DNA of 61,760 nt from Rhodocyclales bacterium (GTDB lineage: Bacteria; Pseudomonadota; Gammaproteobacteria; Burkholderiales; Rhodocyclaceae). Location: NCBI GenBank assembly GCA_016177805.1, contig JACOUN010000028.1:1-61760 (forward strand). The letters run 5' to 3'. Positions 20,576-30,723 of the stretch are shown here, in pieces. A program made the translations under genes and the position numbers. Numbering within the stretch: the stretch's first letter is position 1; each line of letters starts with the position of its first letter. A model generated the notes under the pieces. It worked only from the letters and a program-made list of their open reading frames with translations, made no database searches and was not told the DNA's origin.

Positions 20576-22555
20576 CTAGCGCGCCTGTAGTGGCTGCGCC
20601 GTGTCCTGGCCGAGCGCGTGCTGCACGAGCTTGAGTTTCTTGATCCCGTACATGTTCTTGTCCGCGGCCTTGAGCAACGTCGCCGGGGTGTCGCCATCGC
20701 GTGGGTAGGCGGCCACGCCCACCGAGGCGCGCATGCTCACCGACGCATCCGGGACTTCGAACGGATGGTCGAAGGCGTTGTTGATCGACTGTGCCACACG
20801 CTGGATGTCGTCGATGTCAAATACGTCTTCGAGCACCACGACGAACTCGTCGCCGCCGTACCGCGCGACGGTGTCTTCGTTGCGCACGCAGGCGCGGATG
20901 CGCCGCGCGACTTCGATCAACACCTGATCGCCGGCCGCATGCCCGTGACGATCGTTGATCGGCTTGAAACCGTCGAGATCGACCAGCAGCACCCCGATAC
21001 CCTGATTCTGGCGCCGCGCGCGCCTCAGGCTGTGCTGTATGCGGTCGTCAAGCAGCAGGCGGCTGGTCAGGCCGGTGAGCGGGTCATGGCTGGCCAGATG
21101 TTGCAGGTGGCGTTCCTTCTCGGTCAGGATCTGGTTGACCTGGGCAAGTTCGCGGGTGCGTTCGGCAACCTGCTGTTCCAGCAATCGCTGGGAGCGCGTA
21201 AAGGCGCGGATCAGGCGCTTCTTGGCCGACAAGGCACGGGTGCGGGCGCGGGAGTGCGCACGCCGGGTGGTGTTGATGCGATGCGCCAGCGCAAACGACA
21301 GCAACAGCAACTCGGTCATCGAACCGACCTGCAGGGCGTGGAGGGTATAGGCGTTGGTGGGCAGCCATCCCAGCGCGCGCAGTCCCGTGACGGCGGCGCC
21401 GAGCAGCACGGCGGCCCAGGCCACCAGATAGATGCGCGCCTGCGGGCGGCGCAAGCTGACGCAGTGCAGGGCGCAGACCAGCGCGACACCGGCGAAGGCC
21501 GGGCCGAGCAGGGCCGCGGCGGTGGCGCCGTAGCGATAGGGCACGGTCAGGGTCGCGATCGCGGTGAGGCAGAACGCCAGCGCCGTGGCGGTCAGCAGCG
21601 CGTCAAGGCGGGGGGCGGCCTTGCGCGTGCCGAGAAAGCTGCAGGTGAACAGCGCCCCGAACATGCCGCTCATGGCCATGCCGAAGGGCAGCGCGACATG
21701 GCCCCACCATGTCGCGCCGGGCCATACGAACTGGTTGCCGAAGCCGTTCAGCGCAAGCTGGCCGATGATCATGCCGACCGTGCACAGCGCGTACTCCAGA
21801 TAGCTGCGCTCGCGGATCGCGTAGTAGAGCAGCAGGTTGTACAGCAGCAGCGTCACGATCGCGCCGTAGTACAGGGCAAGCACCGTGTAGGACCACTGGT
21901 TGTGCTTGGCGAACGCATCGTCGCGCCACAGCGTCAGCGGAACGGTGAGGGTGCCGGCGGAGCGCACCTGCAGCCACAGCGTCGTGTGCTGGCCCGCCGC
22001 CAGCGCCAGCGGGAAGACCAGATTGCGGTGTGGGTAAGGGCGCGCGGAAAACGGCTGGCGGTCGCCCGCCACGATGGGTTCGAGCGCATCGCCGACATAC
22101 AGCGCCACCCGGTCCAGGGTTGGAAAGGCCACTTCCAGCAACCACCGCGCGTGTGGGGCGGTGTTCGCCTGGGCGGCCGGCGCGGCCACATCGATGCGCA
22201 GCCAGTAGATAGCGTCGGAATAGCCGAAATTGAGTTCCCCGGATGCCGGGGACGGCAACGCGAAACCGTCGCGGGCCGGCCCGTCGCGCACCGCATCGAT
22301 GCTGAGGCGCCGCTCGCGGTCGGTCAGCACGCTCACCTTGCCGGCCAGGTCGATGCGGGCCAGGGTCGGGTCGAGCACCACGGTGGCTGGCAGGTCAGGC
22401 GTTGCAGCCGTCGCGGGCGGCTGCAACGGACAGGCCACAAGCAATACCAGCGCCAGTCTCCGGGCTGCTGCCCGCAATTCCAGGGTCAAGAGGAACGGTG
22501 CTGCGGCAGTCCACACCTGTAGTGCGCCTCGGCTGTCATACGTCGAACCGAGCAT
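20576..22555 (-). CDS. 7TMR-DISM diguanylate cyclase
   Basis: About 659 residues. A cleavable or anchoring hydrophobic N-terminus is followed by a periplasmic jelly-roll 7TMR-DISM extracellular domain (with [13 protein letters not shown] and [10 protein letters not shown]), seven transmembrane helices (about 235-440), a coiled coil ([19 protein letters not shown]) and a GGDEF domain with [16 protein letters not shown]. The catalytic motif is intact, so it should synthesise c-di-GMP in response to an unknown periplasmic ligand. ATG 22555 is used. It is divergent from the HD-like gene. Confidence 0.87.
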   Translation of the reverse strand: MLGSTYDSRGALQVWTAAAPFLLTLELRAAARRLALVLLVACPLQPPATAATPDLPATVVLDPTLARIDLAGKVSVLTDRERRLSIDAVRDGPARDGFALPSPASGELNFGYSDAIYWLRIDVAAPAAQANTAPHARWLLEVAFPTLDRVALYVGDALEPIVAGDRQPFSARPYPHRNLVFPLALAAGQHTTLWLQVRSAGTLTVPLTLWRDDAFAKHNQWSYTVLALYYGAIVTLLLYNLLLYYAIRERSYLEYALCTVGMIIGQLALNGFGNQFVWPGATWWGHVALPFGMAMSGMFGALFTCSFLGTRKAAPRLDALLTATALAFCLTAIATLTVPYRYGATAAALLGPAFAGVALVCALHCVSLRRPQARIYLVAWAAVLLGAAVTGLRALGWLPTNAYTLHALQVGSMTELLLLSFALAHRINTTRRAHSRARTRALSAKKRLIRAFTRSQRLLEQQVAERTRELAQVNQILTEKERHLQHLASHDPLTGLTSRLLLDDRIQHSLRRARRQNQGIGVLLVDLDGFKPINDRHGHAAGDQVLIEVARRIRACVRNEDTVARYGGDEFVVVLEDVFDIDDIQRVAQSINNAFDHPFEVPDASVSMRASVGVAAYPRDGDTPATLLKAADKNMYGIKKLKLVQHALGQDTAQPLQAR

Positions 22556-22688
22556 TCTATGCCGGTACGCTGCCGCCGGGGGGCTTCCGTTACCCGCTAC
22601 GGGTCGTGAGTCGTGCAACCCTGGCCAGCACGGCCCTTGCGAGGTGACGGTAATTGATTGCCGGGTTGGCACGCGGTAGTCTCGCGCG

Positions 22689-23306
22689 ATGACCGATCTT
22701 GTCCTTTCCTGGGCGCGCGCGTGGCATGGCGCCGGGGCGTGTTCCGGCGGCGAGGCGGTGCGTGCCGCGCTGCTGGAGCGCTACGCTGAGCCGCAGCGCA
22801 AGTACCACACGCAGCAGCATCTGCGTGAGTGTTTGCAACTGTTCGAATCGGTGAAGCAACTGCCCGCGCATCCGGCCGAGGTCGAGCTGACGCTGTGGTT
22901 CCACGACGCCATCTACGACCTCACGGGCGCGGACAACGAGGAACGGAGCGCGTCGCTGGCGCGGGCATCACTGCTTGAGGCGGGCGCTGGTCCCGAGGTC
23001 GCGTCGCGCGTGGCCGGGTTGGTTATGGCGACGCGGCACACCGCGGTCGCGGCGGATGCGGACGAGCAAGTGGTGGTGGATATCGATCTCGCTATTCTGG
23101 GCGCGAACCAGGAGCGCTTTGCCGAGTATGAGCGGCAGATCCGGGACGAGTACGCGTGGGTGCCAGGGTGGTTGTTCAGGCGCAAGCGTCGCGCGGTGCT
23201 GCAGTCTTTCCTGGAGCGGCCGCGCATCTATGCAACGCCGCATTTTGCCGCGCTGTTCGAGGCGCGCGCGCGTGCCAACCTTGCCGCGGCACTGGGCAAC
23301 CGATAG
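22689..23306 (+). CDS. HD-like predicted metal-dependent phosphohydrolase
   Basis: A 205-residue soluble protein. YHTQQHLRECL, LWFHDAIYD and MATRHTAVAADADEQVVVDIDLAILG give the His/Asp pattern of the COG4339-type HD superfamily. The substrate is unknown. Related proteins are sometimes mislabelled as an NMDA-receptor subunit in databases; nothing here supports that. It is convergent with cobU, with 3 bp between stops. Confidence 0.75.
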   Translation: MTDLVLSWARAWHGAGACSGGEAVRAALLERYAEPQRKYHTQQHLRECLQLFESVKQLPAHPAEVELTLWFHDAIYDLTGADNEERSASLARASLLEAGAGPEVASRVAGLVMATRHTAVAADADEQVVVDIDLAILGANQERFAEYERQIRDEYAWVPGWLFRRKRRAVLQSFLERPRIYATPHFAALFEARARANLAAALGNR

Positions 23307-23309
23307 CGC

Positions 23310-23852
23310 CTACTTCAGGCGCAGCGGCAGCCCCGCCGCGACCAGCGTGACCTGATCGCAGCGCTCCGCCACGGCCTGGTTGAGCCAGCCCGCTTCGTCG
23401 CGGAAGTAACGCCCCAGCGGCGTTTCGGGTACCAGGCCCAGACCGACTTCGTTGCTTACCAGCACGATCTGCCCCGTCAGTCCGGGCAGCGCTTCCAGCA
23501 GTGCGTCGCGCTCGCGTGCGTAGTCGGGCAGATGCGGGGTGGCGGGCGGTTCAGGCAATGGCTGGTCGGTGGCGATCAGGTTGCCCAGCCACAGGGTCAG
23601 GCAGTCGACGATCACGCAGCGCGACGGTGCGGCCTCCGCCCGCAGTGCGTCGGCCAGCGTCGTCGGCGTTTCGACGGTGTGCCAGCCGGCCGGCCGGTCG
23701 CGCCGGTGGCGAGCGATGCGGACCGCCATTTCGGCGTCCAGCGCCTGCGCGGTGGCGATGACGGTCACGGCCAGGCCGCTGGCGAGCGCAATTTGTTCAG
23801 CATGACGGCTCTTGCCGGAGCGGGCTCCGCCGAGGATCAGATGGGTGGGCAT
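23310..23852 (-). CDS. cobU: Adenosylcobinamide kinase / guanylyltransferase
   Basis: A 180-residue CobU. The P-loop is ILGGARSGKSRHAEQIA, the central strand VIVDCLTLWLGNL, and the C-terminal segment is VSNEVGLGLVPETPLGRYFR. It phosphorylates adenosylcobinamide and transfers GMP for CobS. ATG 23852 is chosen because MPTHLILGG is the standard start; the upstream in-frame codons are unlike the family. It is divergent from the btuB riboswitch. Confidence 0.94.
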   Translation of the reverse strand: MPTHLILGGARSGKSRHAEQIALASGLAVTVIATAQALDAEMAVRIARHRRDRPAGWHTVETPTTLADALRAEAAPSRCVIVDCLTLWLGNLIATDQPLPEPPATPHLPDYARERDALLEALPGLTGQIVLVSNEVGLGLVPETPLGRYFRDEAGWLNQAVAERCDQVTLVAAGLPLRLK

Positions 23853-23960
23853 GTCAGCAACGCAGGTGTGGGAGGTGGTTTCGGCGATGGCCGGCGCAGG
23901 TGTGCGTGGCGGCAAAAGCGGCTATCATCGCTCGTTCACCCCGAGGGGTGAGCAGTGTTT

Positions 23961-24181
23961 CAGGTGCCCGAAGGCGGCTCACGCCCCAGGGTTAAACGGG
24001 AAACAGGTGCGCGATCGGTGTTCAGCATACCGGATCGACCAAGCCTGTGCTGCCCCCGCAACGGTAAGTGGACGCAAGAGACATCAATGCCACTGGACGC
24101 AAGTCTGGGAAGGCGATGTGTCAGGTGCGACAGGTTGAGCAGCCCCTGTCGGCACAGCCCACGAGCCCGGATACCGGCCTG
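23961..24181 (+). ncRNA. Cobalamin riboswitch upstream of btuB
   Basis: All conserved blocks of the B12 aptamer are in order: CAGGTGCCCG at 23961, GGGAAACAGGTGC at 23998, the B12 box GCTGCCCCCGCAACGGTAA at 24049-24067, GCCACTGG with CTGGGAAGGC around 24090-24113, and GCCCGGATACCGGCCTG closing P1 (CAGG/CCTG). Between it and btuB, CTCCGG and CCGGAG flank a loop just before the GGGAGA ribosome binding site, which suggests translational control. TATCAT at 23923-23928 is a possible -10. Confidence 0.95.
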
Positions 24182-24317
24182 GACGCGCAATGGCGGAAGT
24201 GCCGCGGGGTGGCGGCGACGGGCTGGTTTTGCTCTCCACGATACGCCCCGCGTGCTTCGATTCGAAGGATGACTCCGGCTGCGGGGACGCACGTCCGGAG
24301 GACAGGGAGAGCTGCAA

Positions 24318-26153
24318 ATGAAAGTCTGTTCAATTGCTGCCGCAGTCGCGGCGGCGTCGTCATGTTCCGTCTACGCGCCGTGGGCGCTGGCGCAGGATAG
24401 CGTGGGGGCGCCGGTGGTGGTCACCGCGACGCGCCAGGCCCAGCGCGCCGATGAAGTGATGGCCAGCGTCGAGGTCATTGACCGCGAGATGATCGAGCGC
24501 AGCGGCCAGTCGACGCTGGTCGATGTGCTGCAGTCGCTGTCGGGGGTGCGGGTTTCCAGCAACGGGGGCACCGGCGCGAATGCGAGCGCCTTCCTGCGCG
24601 GGGCCGAGTCGCGCCATACCTTGTTGTTGATCGACGGGCTGCGCGTCGGTTCGGCGACTACTGGGCAGCCGACGCTGGAGGCGATTCCGCTGGCGATGAT
24701 CGAGCGCATAGAAGTGCTGCGCGGTCCGGCCAGCGCGCTGTATGGCTCGGAGGCGCTCGGGGGCGTGATCCAGATCTTCACCCGCCGTGGCACGGCCGGT
24801 TTCCACCCCGAGGTGGCGGTCGGCTACGGCACCTACGACACGCTCAATGCCAGCGTGGCGCTGCGTGGCGGAGCGGGGCGGCTGAGCTACAGCGTCACCG
24901 CCGGGCAGGACGACACCGAAGGGCACAACGCCAAGCACGATCCGGCGTATTGGGCGAGCCGCTGGGGCTCGTCCTACCACCCGGACAAGGACGGCTTCCG
25001 CAACCGCTACTTTGCCGCGTCGGCGGCATTGGAAATGCGCGAGCGCGACCGGGTGGGCGTCAACGTGTTCGCCACCGACGGACGCAACGACTACGACACC
25101 AATGATTATTACGAGTCGTACCTGGACAAGCGCGTCAGCTCGGCCGGCGCCTACATGGTCAACCAGTTGGCCGAAGGCTGGACCAGCACGCTGCGCGTGG
25201 GCGAGTCTCGCGACAAGGTGCGCAACCACCCGAGCGCGACCAGCGAGAACCGCATCGATTCCACCCAGCAGCAGTTCCAGTGGCAGCACGACGTGCGCCT
25301 GCCGCTGGGCTCGCTGATGGCGGCCTACGAGCATACCCGCGCCAAGGTCGGCGGCAACACCGACTACACGGTGGACAGCCGCCGCGTGAACGCGCTGCTG
25401 CTGGGCTGGTCGGCGCGTATCGACGCGCACAGCGTGCAGATCAACGCGCGCCACGACGATAACTCGCAGTTCGGCGCCAAGACCACCGGGATGTTCGCCT
25501 ACGGCTACCGCATCAACCCGGCGCTGAGCGTGCACGGCAGCATCGCGACCGCGTTCAACGCGCCGACCTTCAACCAGTTGTACTGGCCCGACACCGGCTT
25601 CGGCGGCGGCAACCCGGAGCTGAAGCCCGAGCATGCGCTGAGCCGCGAGCTGGGGCTGCGCTGGGATGACGGCACGCACCACGTCGAACTGACCTACTAC
25701 AACAACCGGGTGCGCGATCTGATCGCCGGCTGGCCGCCGCAAAACCTCAACCACGCCCGCCTCGAAGGGCTGGAGCTGGCCTACGAGGTCGGCTTCGGCA
25801 GCTACAGCCTGCGTGCCGGGGCGGACTTCCTCAATGCCAAGGACGAGGAAACGCGCAACGAGCTGCCGCGCCGTGCGCGCACCGCCGCTTTCGCGCGCCT
25901 GGACAAGTCGGCCGGGGCGTGGAACTGGGGCGTGGAGTGGAACGGCTTCGGGCGGCGCTACGACGATCCGGCCAACCAGGTACGGCTCGCCGGTTACGGG
26001 GTGGTGAACGCCTACGCCCACTACGCGCTGGCGCGCGACTGGCGCCTGGAAATGCGCGCCAACAACATCCTCGACAAGGACTACGAGGTCTCGCGCGGCT
26101 ATGCCACGGCCGGGGCCAACGTGTTCGTCGGGGTGCGCTACGCACCGCGCTGA
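24318..26153 (+). CDS. btuB: TonB-dependent vitamin B12 receptor BtuB
   Basis: A 611-residue outer-membrane receptor. A signal peptide (about 1-26, ending ALAQ) is followed by a TonB box APVVVTATR, a plug domain (SLSGVRVSSNGGTGANASAF, IERIEVLRGPASALYGSEA) and a 22-strand barrel ending in the aromatic-rich VFVGVRYAPR. Identification as BtuB, rather than another TonB receptor, rests on the upstream cobalamin riboswitch and the btuCD genes that follow. It is the first gene of the riboswitch operon. Confidence 0.92.
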   Translation: MKVCSIAAAVAAASSCSVYAPWALAQDSVGAPVVVTATRQAQRADEVMASVEVIDREMIERSGQSTLVDVLQSLSGVRVSSNGGTGANASAFLRGAESRHTLLLIDGLRVGSATTGQPTLEAIPLAMIERIEVLRGPASALYGSEALGGVIQIFTRRGTAGFHPEVAVGYGTYDTLNASVALRGGAGRLSYSVTAGQDDTEGHNAKHDPAYWASRWGSSYHPDKDGFRNRYFAASAALEMRERDRVGVNVFATDGRNDYDTNDYYESYLDKRVSSAGAYMVNQLAEGWTSTLRVGESRDKVRNHPSATSENRIDSTQQQFQWQHDVRLPLGSLMAAYEHTRAKVGGNTDYTVDSRRVNALLLGWSARIDAHSVQINARHDDNSQFGAKTTGMFAYGYRINPALSVHGSIATAFNAPTFNQLYWPDTGFGGGNPELKPEHALSRELGLRWDDGTHHVELTYYNNRVRDLIAGWPPQNLNHARLEGLELAYEVGFGSYSLRAGADFLNAKDEETRNELPRRARTAAFARLDKSAGAWNWGVEWNGFGRRYDDPANQVRLAGYGVVNAYAHYALARDWRLEMRANNILDKDYEVSRGYATAGANVFVGVRYAPR

Positions 26154-26171
26154 ACGCGGAGGCAGATGTAA

Positions 26172-27167
26172 GTGATCGCCCCCACCGCCCCCGGACGTCG
26201 GCGTGCCTTCGGCGTCATCGTCGCGCTGGCGCTCGCGGGGGTGGCGGCGCTGGTGCTGGCGCTCGCCAGCGGGGAACTGGACATCCCGGCGGCGCGCGTG
26301 ATCGCGGCGCTGTTCGGCTCGGCACAGGGCATGGACGCCGACGTGGTGCGGCAACTGCGCCTGCCGCGCGCGGTGGCGGTGTTCGCCTGCGGCGGGCTGC
26401 TCGCGATGGCGGGAGCGCTGATGCAGGTGCTGTTGCGCAATCCGCTCGCCGACCCTTACGTGCTCGGCATCTCGGGCGGGGCGGCGGTCGGGGCGCTGGC
26501 GGCGATGTTGGCCGGGCTGGCGCCGCTGCTGGTCGACGGGGCGGCCATGGTGGGCGCGCTGGCAGCGATGCTGATGGTGTTCGGGCTGGCGCACGGCGAT
26601 GGCTCGTGGACCCAGACGCGCTTGCTCCTGACCGGGGTGATCGTGGCCTCCGGTTGCGGCGCGGTGGTGACGCTGATGTTGGCGATGGCCCCGGATACGC
26701 GAGTGCACTCCATGTTGTTCTGGCTGATGGGCGATGCCTCCAGCGCGCGGCGGCCATGGCCGGCGCTGGTGGTGCTGGCGGTCGGGGTGGTCGTGGCGCT
26801 GCCGTTCGCGCGCGATCTCAACGTGCTGGCGCGCGGCGAAACCGTCGCGCGGTCGCTGGGGGTGCGAGTCACGCGCCTGCGCGCCCTGGTCTATCTGCTC
26901 GCTTCGGTGTTGACCGGGGTATCGGTGACGTTGGTCGGGTCGGTCGGTTTCGTCGGCTTGATCGTGCCGCATCTGGTGCGCTTTGCCATCGGCAACGACC
27001 AGCGTGTGCTGTTGCCAGCGGCGATGCTGGCGGGTGGGCTGCTGCTGCTGCTCGCCGATACCGCCGCGCGCACGGTCATGGCGCCGGTGCAGTTGCCGGT
27101 CGGGGTGCTGACCGCGCTGATTGGGGTGCCGGTGTTCTTGTTCCTGCTCTCGCGCCACCGCCGCTGA
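26172..27167 (+). CDS. btuC: Cobalamin ABC transporter permease (FecCD family)
   Basis: A 331-residue polytopic membrane protein with about nine to ten helices. FecCD motifs include LRLPRAVAVFACGGLLAMAG, NPLADPYVLGISGGAAVGAL and GFVGLIVPHLVRF. The start is GTG at 26172, after a weak ribosome binding site; no ATG gives full length. It pairs with BtuD one base downstream and with the remote BtuF. Confidence 0.92.
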   Translation: MIAPTAPGRRRAFGVIVALALAGVAALVLALASGELDIPAARVIAALFGSAQGMDADVVRQLRLPRAVAVFACGGLLAMAGALMQVLLRNPLADPYVLGISGGAAVGALAAMLAGLAPLLVDGAAMVGALAAMLMVFGLAHGDGSWTQTRLLLTGVIVASGCGAVVTLMLAMAPDTRVHSMLFWLMGDASSARRPWPALVVLAVGVVVALPFARDLNVLARGETVARSLGVRVTRLRALVYLLASVLTGVSVTLVGSVGFVGLIVPHLVRFAIGNDQRVLLPAAMLAGGLLLLLADTAARTVMAPVQLPVGVLTALIGVPVFLFLLSRHRR

Positions 27168-27168
27168 C

Positions 27169-27954
27169 ATGCCGGACATCACTCCCGCTACCGCGTTTCT
27201 CGAAGCCGAAGGGCTGGCCCTGCAGGTGGGCGAGCGCTGGCTGTGCCGCGAGTTCAGCCTGCGCCTGGGCGCCGGCGAGTGCCTGGTGCTGCTCGGCCCC
27301 AACGGCGCGGGCAAGACCACCCTGCTGCACACCTTCGCCGGCTTGCGCGCGCCCACGCGCGGCAGCGTGCGGCTCGCGGGCAAGCCCTACGCTTCGTGGC
27401 GCGCCAACGAGGTGGCGCGCTTTCGCGGCTTGTTGGCGCAGCAGCAGCCCGATCATTTTTCCTCCAGCGCGCTGGAAACCGTGCTGATCGGACGGCATCC
27501 GCACCTCGGGCGCTGGGGCTGGGAAGGGGCGGGCGACGAGGCCGTCGCGCGCGAAGCGCTGCGCGATGTCGGTCTGGCCGGCATGGAGCGGCGCGACATC
27601 CTGTCGCTGTCGGGGGGGGAGCGGCAGCGCGTCGCGATCGCGGCCCTGCTGGCGCAATCGCCCCGGCTGTATCTGCTGGACGAACCTACCAATCATCTCG
27701 ACCTGCATTATCAGATCGCGATGCTCGAACTGATCAAGGGTCATACCCGCAAAGGTTGCAGCGCGGTGATGGTGCTGCACGACATCAATCTGGCGGCGCG
27801 CTACGCCGATCACGTGATCCTGCTCGACGGGCGCGGCGGCGTGGTGGCGGGCACCTGCGCGGCGGTGCTGCGCGAGGACTGCCTGAGCCAGGCATTCGGC
27901 CATCCGTTGCGCCGCCACGTCGTCGACGGGTGCGCCGTATTCGTGCCGCAGTGA
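27169..27954 (+). CDS. btuD: Cobalamin ABC transporter ATPase
   Basis: A 261-residue ABC ATPase. Walker A is GPNGAGKTT, the signature LSGGERQRVAIAALLAQ, Walker B LYLLDEPTNHLD, and the H-loop VLHDINLAARYAD. ATG 27169 is taken, directly after the btuC stop; an upstream in-frame extension lies inside btuC. It energises corrinoid import through BtuC. Confidence 0.93.
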   Translation: MPDITPATAFLEAEGLALQVGERWLCREFSLRLGAGECLVLLGPNGAGKTTLLHTFAGLRAPTRGSVRLAGKPYASWRANEVARFRGLLAQQQPDHFSSSALETVLIGRHPHLGRWGWEGAGDEAVAREALRDVGLAGMERRDILSLSGGERQRVAIAALLAQSPRLYLLDEPTNHLDLHYQIAMLELIKGHTRKGCSAVMVLHDINLAARYADHVILLDGRGGVVAGTCAAVLREDCLSQAFGHPLRRHVVDGCAVFVPQ

Positions 27955-27981
27955 GCCGCCGTAAACAAGGAGATCAATGAC

Positions 27982-28587
27982 ATGACAAACGAACAACAGG
28001 AGCGCCGCCACGCCGAGCGCATGGCGCGCAAGAAAGGCGTGGTGGATCGCAAGATCGACGCGGCGCGGACCGAGCGCGGCGTATTGCTGGTCAACAGTGG
28101 CAACGGCAAGGGCAAGTCCAGCGCCGCATTCGGCCTGGTGGCGCGCGCGCTGGGACACGGCATGCGGGTCGGAGTGGTGCAGTTCATCAAGAGCCGCAGC
28201 GACACCGGCGAGGAAGCCTTCTTCCGCCGCCAGCCCGAAGTGAGCTGGCACGTGATGGGCGAGGGCTTCACCTGGGAAACTCAGGACCGCGAGCGCGACA
28301 TCGCGGCGGCCGGCGCCGCATGGGAGGTCGCGCATGCGATGTTGCGCGACGCGGGCTATGGACTGGTGGTGCTGGACGAGCTGAACATTGCGCTCAAGTA
28401 CGGCTACATCGAACTGGCCAGCGTGATCGAGGCGTTGCGCGCGCGCCCACTCGCGCAGCATGTGGTTGTCACCGGACGCGGGGCGCTACCGGAGCTGGTG
28501 GCCACCGCCGACACCGTGACCGAAATGCGCCCGGTACGGCATGCGTTCGAGGCGGGGCTGAAGGCCATGCCGGGCATGGAATTCTGA
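27982..28587 (+). CDS. cobO: Corrinoid adenosyltransferase (BtuR/CobO type)
   Basis: A 201-residue P-loop protein: NSGNGKGKSSAAFGLVARAL, then VVQFIKSRSDTGEE, LVVLDELNIALKYGY and VVTGRGALPEL. It adds the 5'-deoxyadenosyl ligand to cob(I)alamin or cobyrinate diamide. An AAGGAG ribosome binding site precedes ATG 27982. It overlaps cobB by one base (TGATG). Confidence 0.95.
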   Translation: MTNEQQERRHAERMARKKGVVDRKIDAARTERGVLLVNSGNGKGKSSAAFGLVARALGHGMRVGVVQFIKSRSDTGEEAFFRRQPEVSWHVMGEGFTWETQDRERDIAAAGAAWEVAHAMLRDAGYGLVVLDELNIALKYGYIELASVIEALRARPLAQHVVVTGRGALPELVATADTVTEMRPVRHAFEAGLKAMPGMEF

Positions 28588-29891
28588 TGGCGCGCACGTC
28601 TTTGGCCGACATCGCCTGCCCGGCGCTGTTCGTCGCCGCGCCCGCCTCCGGGCAGGGCAAGACCACCGTCGTGGCGGCGCTGGCGCGTATGCACACGCGT
28701 GCCGGGCGGCGGGTGCGGGTGTTCAAGTGCGGGCCGGATTTCATCGACCCGCAGATCCACGCGGTGGCCAGCGGCGCGCCGGTGTACAACCTCGATCTGG
28801 GCATGTGCGGCGAGGCCGACGCGGCGTGGCGCCTGCATGATGCCGCGCGCGAGGTGGACCTGATCCTGGTCGAAGGGGTGATGGGCCTGTACGACGGCGA
28901 ACCCTCCGGCGCGGATCTGGCGCGCCGCTTCGGCATCCCGGTGATGGCCGTCATCGATGCGCGCGCGATGGCCCAGACCTTCGGCGCGCTGGCCCATGGG
29001 CTCAAGCACTATCGCCCCGGCGTGCCGTTCTCCGGGGTGCTCGCCAACCGCGTCGGCAGTGCGCGCCATGCCGACATGCTGCGCGCCGCCTTGCCCGAGG
29101 ACATGCGCTGGTACGGCGCGCTGCAACGCGATGCCGAGGTGGCGCTGCCCGAACGCCATCTCGGGCTGCTGCAGGCCAGCGAGATCGACGACCTGGACGC
29201 GCGCCTCGACCGCCTCGCCGACATGCTCGCAGCGACCAGCGCGGGCGAACTGCCGCCGCCAGTGTCCATCGCCGCCGCGCCCGCGCCCGAACTGCCGCCC
29301 CTGCTCGCCGGAGCCACCATCGCGATCGCGCGCGACGCGGCCTACAACTTCATCTACCCGGCCAATCTCGATACGCTGCGCAGCCTCGGCGCCCGGCTCG
29401 AATTCTTCTCACCCCTGGCCGGCGATCCGCTGCCGGAGTGCGACTCGGTGTGGCTGCCCGGCGGCTACCCCGAACTGCACGGCGAGCGGCTGGCGGACAA
29501 CCGCGCGCTGTGGACCGCGCTCGCCGCGCACCTGGCCGCCGGCAGGGCGGTGCTGGCCGAATGCGGCGGGATGATGAGTCTGTTCGACGAAATCGTGGAC
29601 CAACAGGGGGTGGCGTATCGCCTCGGCGGGCTGTTGCCCGGCCGCGTCACGATGCAGCAACGCCTTGCCGCGCTGGGGCTGCAAAGTGTGGACCTGCCGG
29701 GCGGCGCCCTGCGCGGTCACACCTTCCACTACTCGACCTGCGCGACCACGCTGTCACCCCACGCCACCGCCCGCACCCCCGACGGCCGCGCCGGCGAGGC
29801 GGTATACCGCCTGGAGCGGCTCACAGCCTCATACATGCACTTCTACTTTCCGTCCGCGCCGCAGGCGGTGGCGCGGTTGTTCGGCGCGTGA
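28587..29891 (+). CDS. cobB: Cobyrinate a,c-diamide synthase
   Basis: A 434-residue amidotransferase (CobB/CbiA). The N-terminal ATP-binding domain begins APASGQGKTTVVAALARMH. The C-terminal class I glutaminase-like domain has the nucleophile Cys in LAECGGMMSLFDE and the His in GHTFHYSTC. It amidates the a and c carboxylates using glutamine. Last gene of the riboswitch operon; convergent with the DUF4824-like gene 16 bp away. Confidence 0.95.
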   Translation: MARTSLADIACPALFVAAPASGQGKTTVVAALARMHTRAGRRVRVFKCGPDFIDPQIHAVASGAPVYNLDLGMCGEADAAWRLHDAAREVDLILVEGVMGLYDGEPSGADLARRFGIPVMAVIDARAMAQTFGALAHGLKHYRPGVPFSGVLANRVGSARHADMLRAALPEDMRWYGALQRDAEVALPERHLGLLQASEIDDLDARLDRLADMLAATSAGELPPPVSIAAAPAPELPPLLAGATIAIARDAAYNFIYPANLDTLRSLGARLEFFSPLAGDPLPECDSVWLPGGYPELHGERLADNRALWTALAAHLAAGRAVLAECGGMMSLFDEIVDQQGVAYRLGGLLPGRVTMQQRLAALGLQSVDLPGGALRGHTFHYSTCATTLSPHATARTPDGRAGEAVYRLERLTASYMHFYFPSAPQAVARLFGA

Positions 29892-29907
29892 GCGCGCGCT
29901 TGCCGGT

Positions 29908-30723
29908 TCAGGGCGAGGCGCGCTCGGCGTGCGCGATCCAAGGTTCGAGGCGTTTGCCGAAATCGAGGCGGACGCTGTATCCGACGGCGGGTTGGTCGCC
30001 CCCGGAAGTTTGAGGCAGCCCGTCGAAGACGCTGTGCCATTGCAGCGGCACGTGGATGCTGGTGTTGCTCAGGTCGCTGATGACACCCGCAGTGCCTCGC
30101 TCTGCATCCTGGTATGGCCGGATCTGGCCACGCGCAATGGCGTAGGCGCTGCGATCGGGGTAACGCGCGCGCAGCGCCGCAGCATCCAGACCCGCGTCAA
30201 CCACGAACAGTCGGGGGCGCTCGAAGCGCTCCTGCCGTAGCCATTGCCGCGCGTCCTCGTCGTCGGGCTGGCGCGCGGCGAACTCGGCGGCACGTGCCAG
30301 AGCGGTCTGGTAGGCGGGGCCGTCAAGCTCCAGAACCAGCAATACGTCGCGCGTCAGGCGGTGGCGCGTGGATGACGTCCCGGCGCCGTCATCCGGCGCG
30401 CGCGCGGGAGGAAATCCCAGTGCTTCCATCTTGGCTTCGTCGAGCCATGCGGGGCTTCGGTCGTTGTACGACCAACGACCGTCGCGGGCATCGTCGCTCG
30501 GAAGAGCCACGCGAAGCGCGCGCCATTCCAGTTCAAGGCTGATGCCGCTGTTTTCGTTGTTGCCCCATCCGTAATAGGGAATGCCGAGCTCGCGCCGGCT
30601 CAGCACCAGCGAGCTTTCGGGCTCGCCGTTGCGGTTCCAGGCGACGCCCAGCAGCGCCACTGCGTTGGTGGCGATGATCAGGCCGATGCCGGCGATCAGG
30701 GTGTGTGTGCGTGACCAGGTCAT
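29908..30723 (-). CDS. DUF4824-like membrane-anchored protein
   Basis: A 271-residue protein with one N-terminal transmembrane helix (THTLIAGIGLIIATNAVALL), then AWNRNGEPESSLVLSRRELG and a long extracytoplasmic region. The pattern fits my memory of the DUF4824 family; function unknown. Its ATG overlaps the stop of the DUF2157 gene, so the two are one unit. It is not obviously linked to B12 and interrupts the cobalamin gene order. Confidence 0.65.
   Translation of the reverse strand: MTWSRTHTLIAGIGLIIATNAVALLGVAWNRNGEPESSLVLSRRELGIPYYGWGNNENSGISLELEWRALRVALPSDDARDGRWSYNDRSPAWLDEAKMEALGFPPARAPDDGAGTSSTRHRLTRDVLLVLELDGPAYQTALARAAEFAARQPDDEDARQWLRQERFERPRLFVVDAGLDAAALRARYPDRSAYAIARGQIRPYQDAERGTAGVISDLSNTSIHVPLQWHSVFDGLPQTSGGDQPAVGYSVRLDFGKRLEPWIAHAERASP

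Noticed and set aside
22689..23306. Eukaryote-like NMDA receptor subunit annotation
   Set aside because: The His/Asp pattern fits an HD-like phosphohydrolase; the receptor label is a known database misnomer.
24181..24317. Intrinsic terminator in the btuB leader
   Set aside because: The CTCCGG/CCGGAG hairpin has no following U-tract, so translational control is more likely.
24360..27383. A 1007-residue minus-strand frame opposite btuB and btuC
   Set aside because: Repetitive His/Gln/Arg text without motifs; btuB and btuC are certain on the plus strand.
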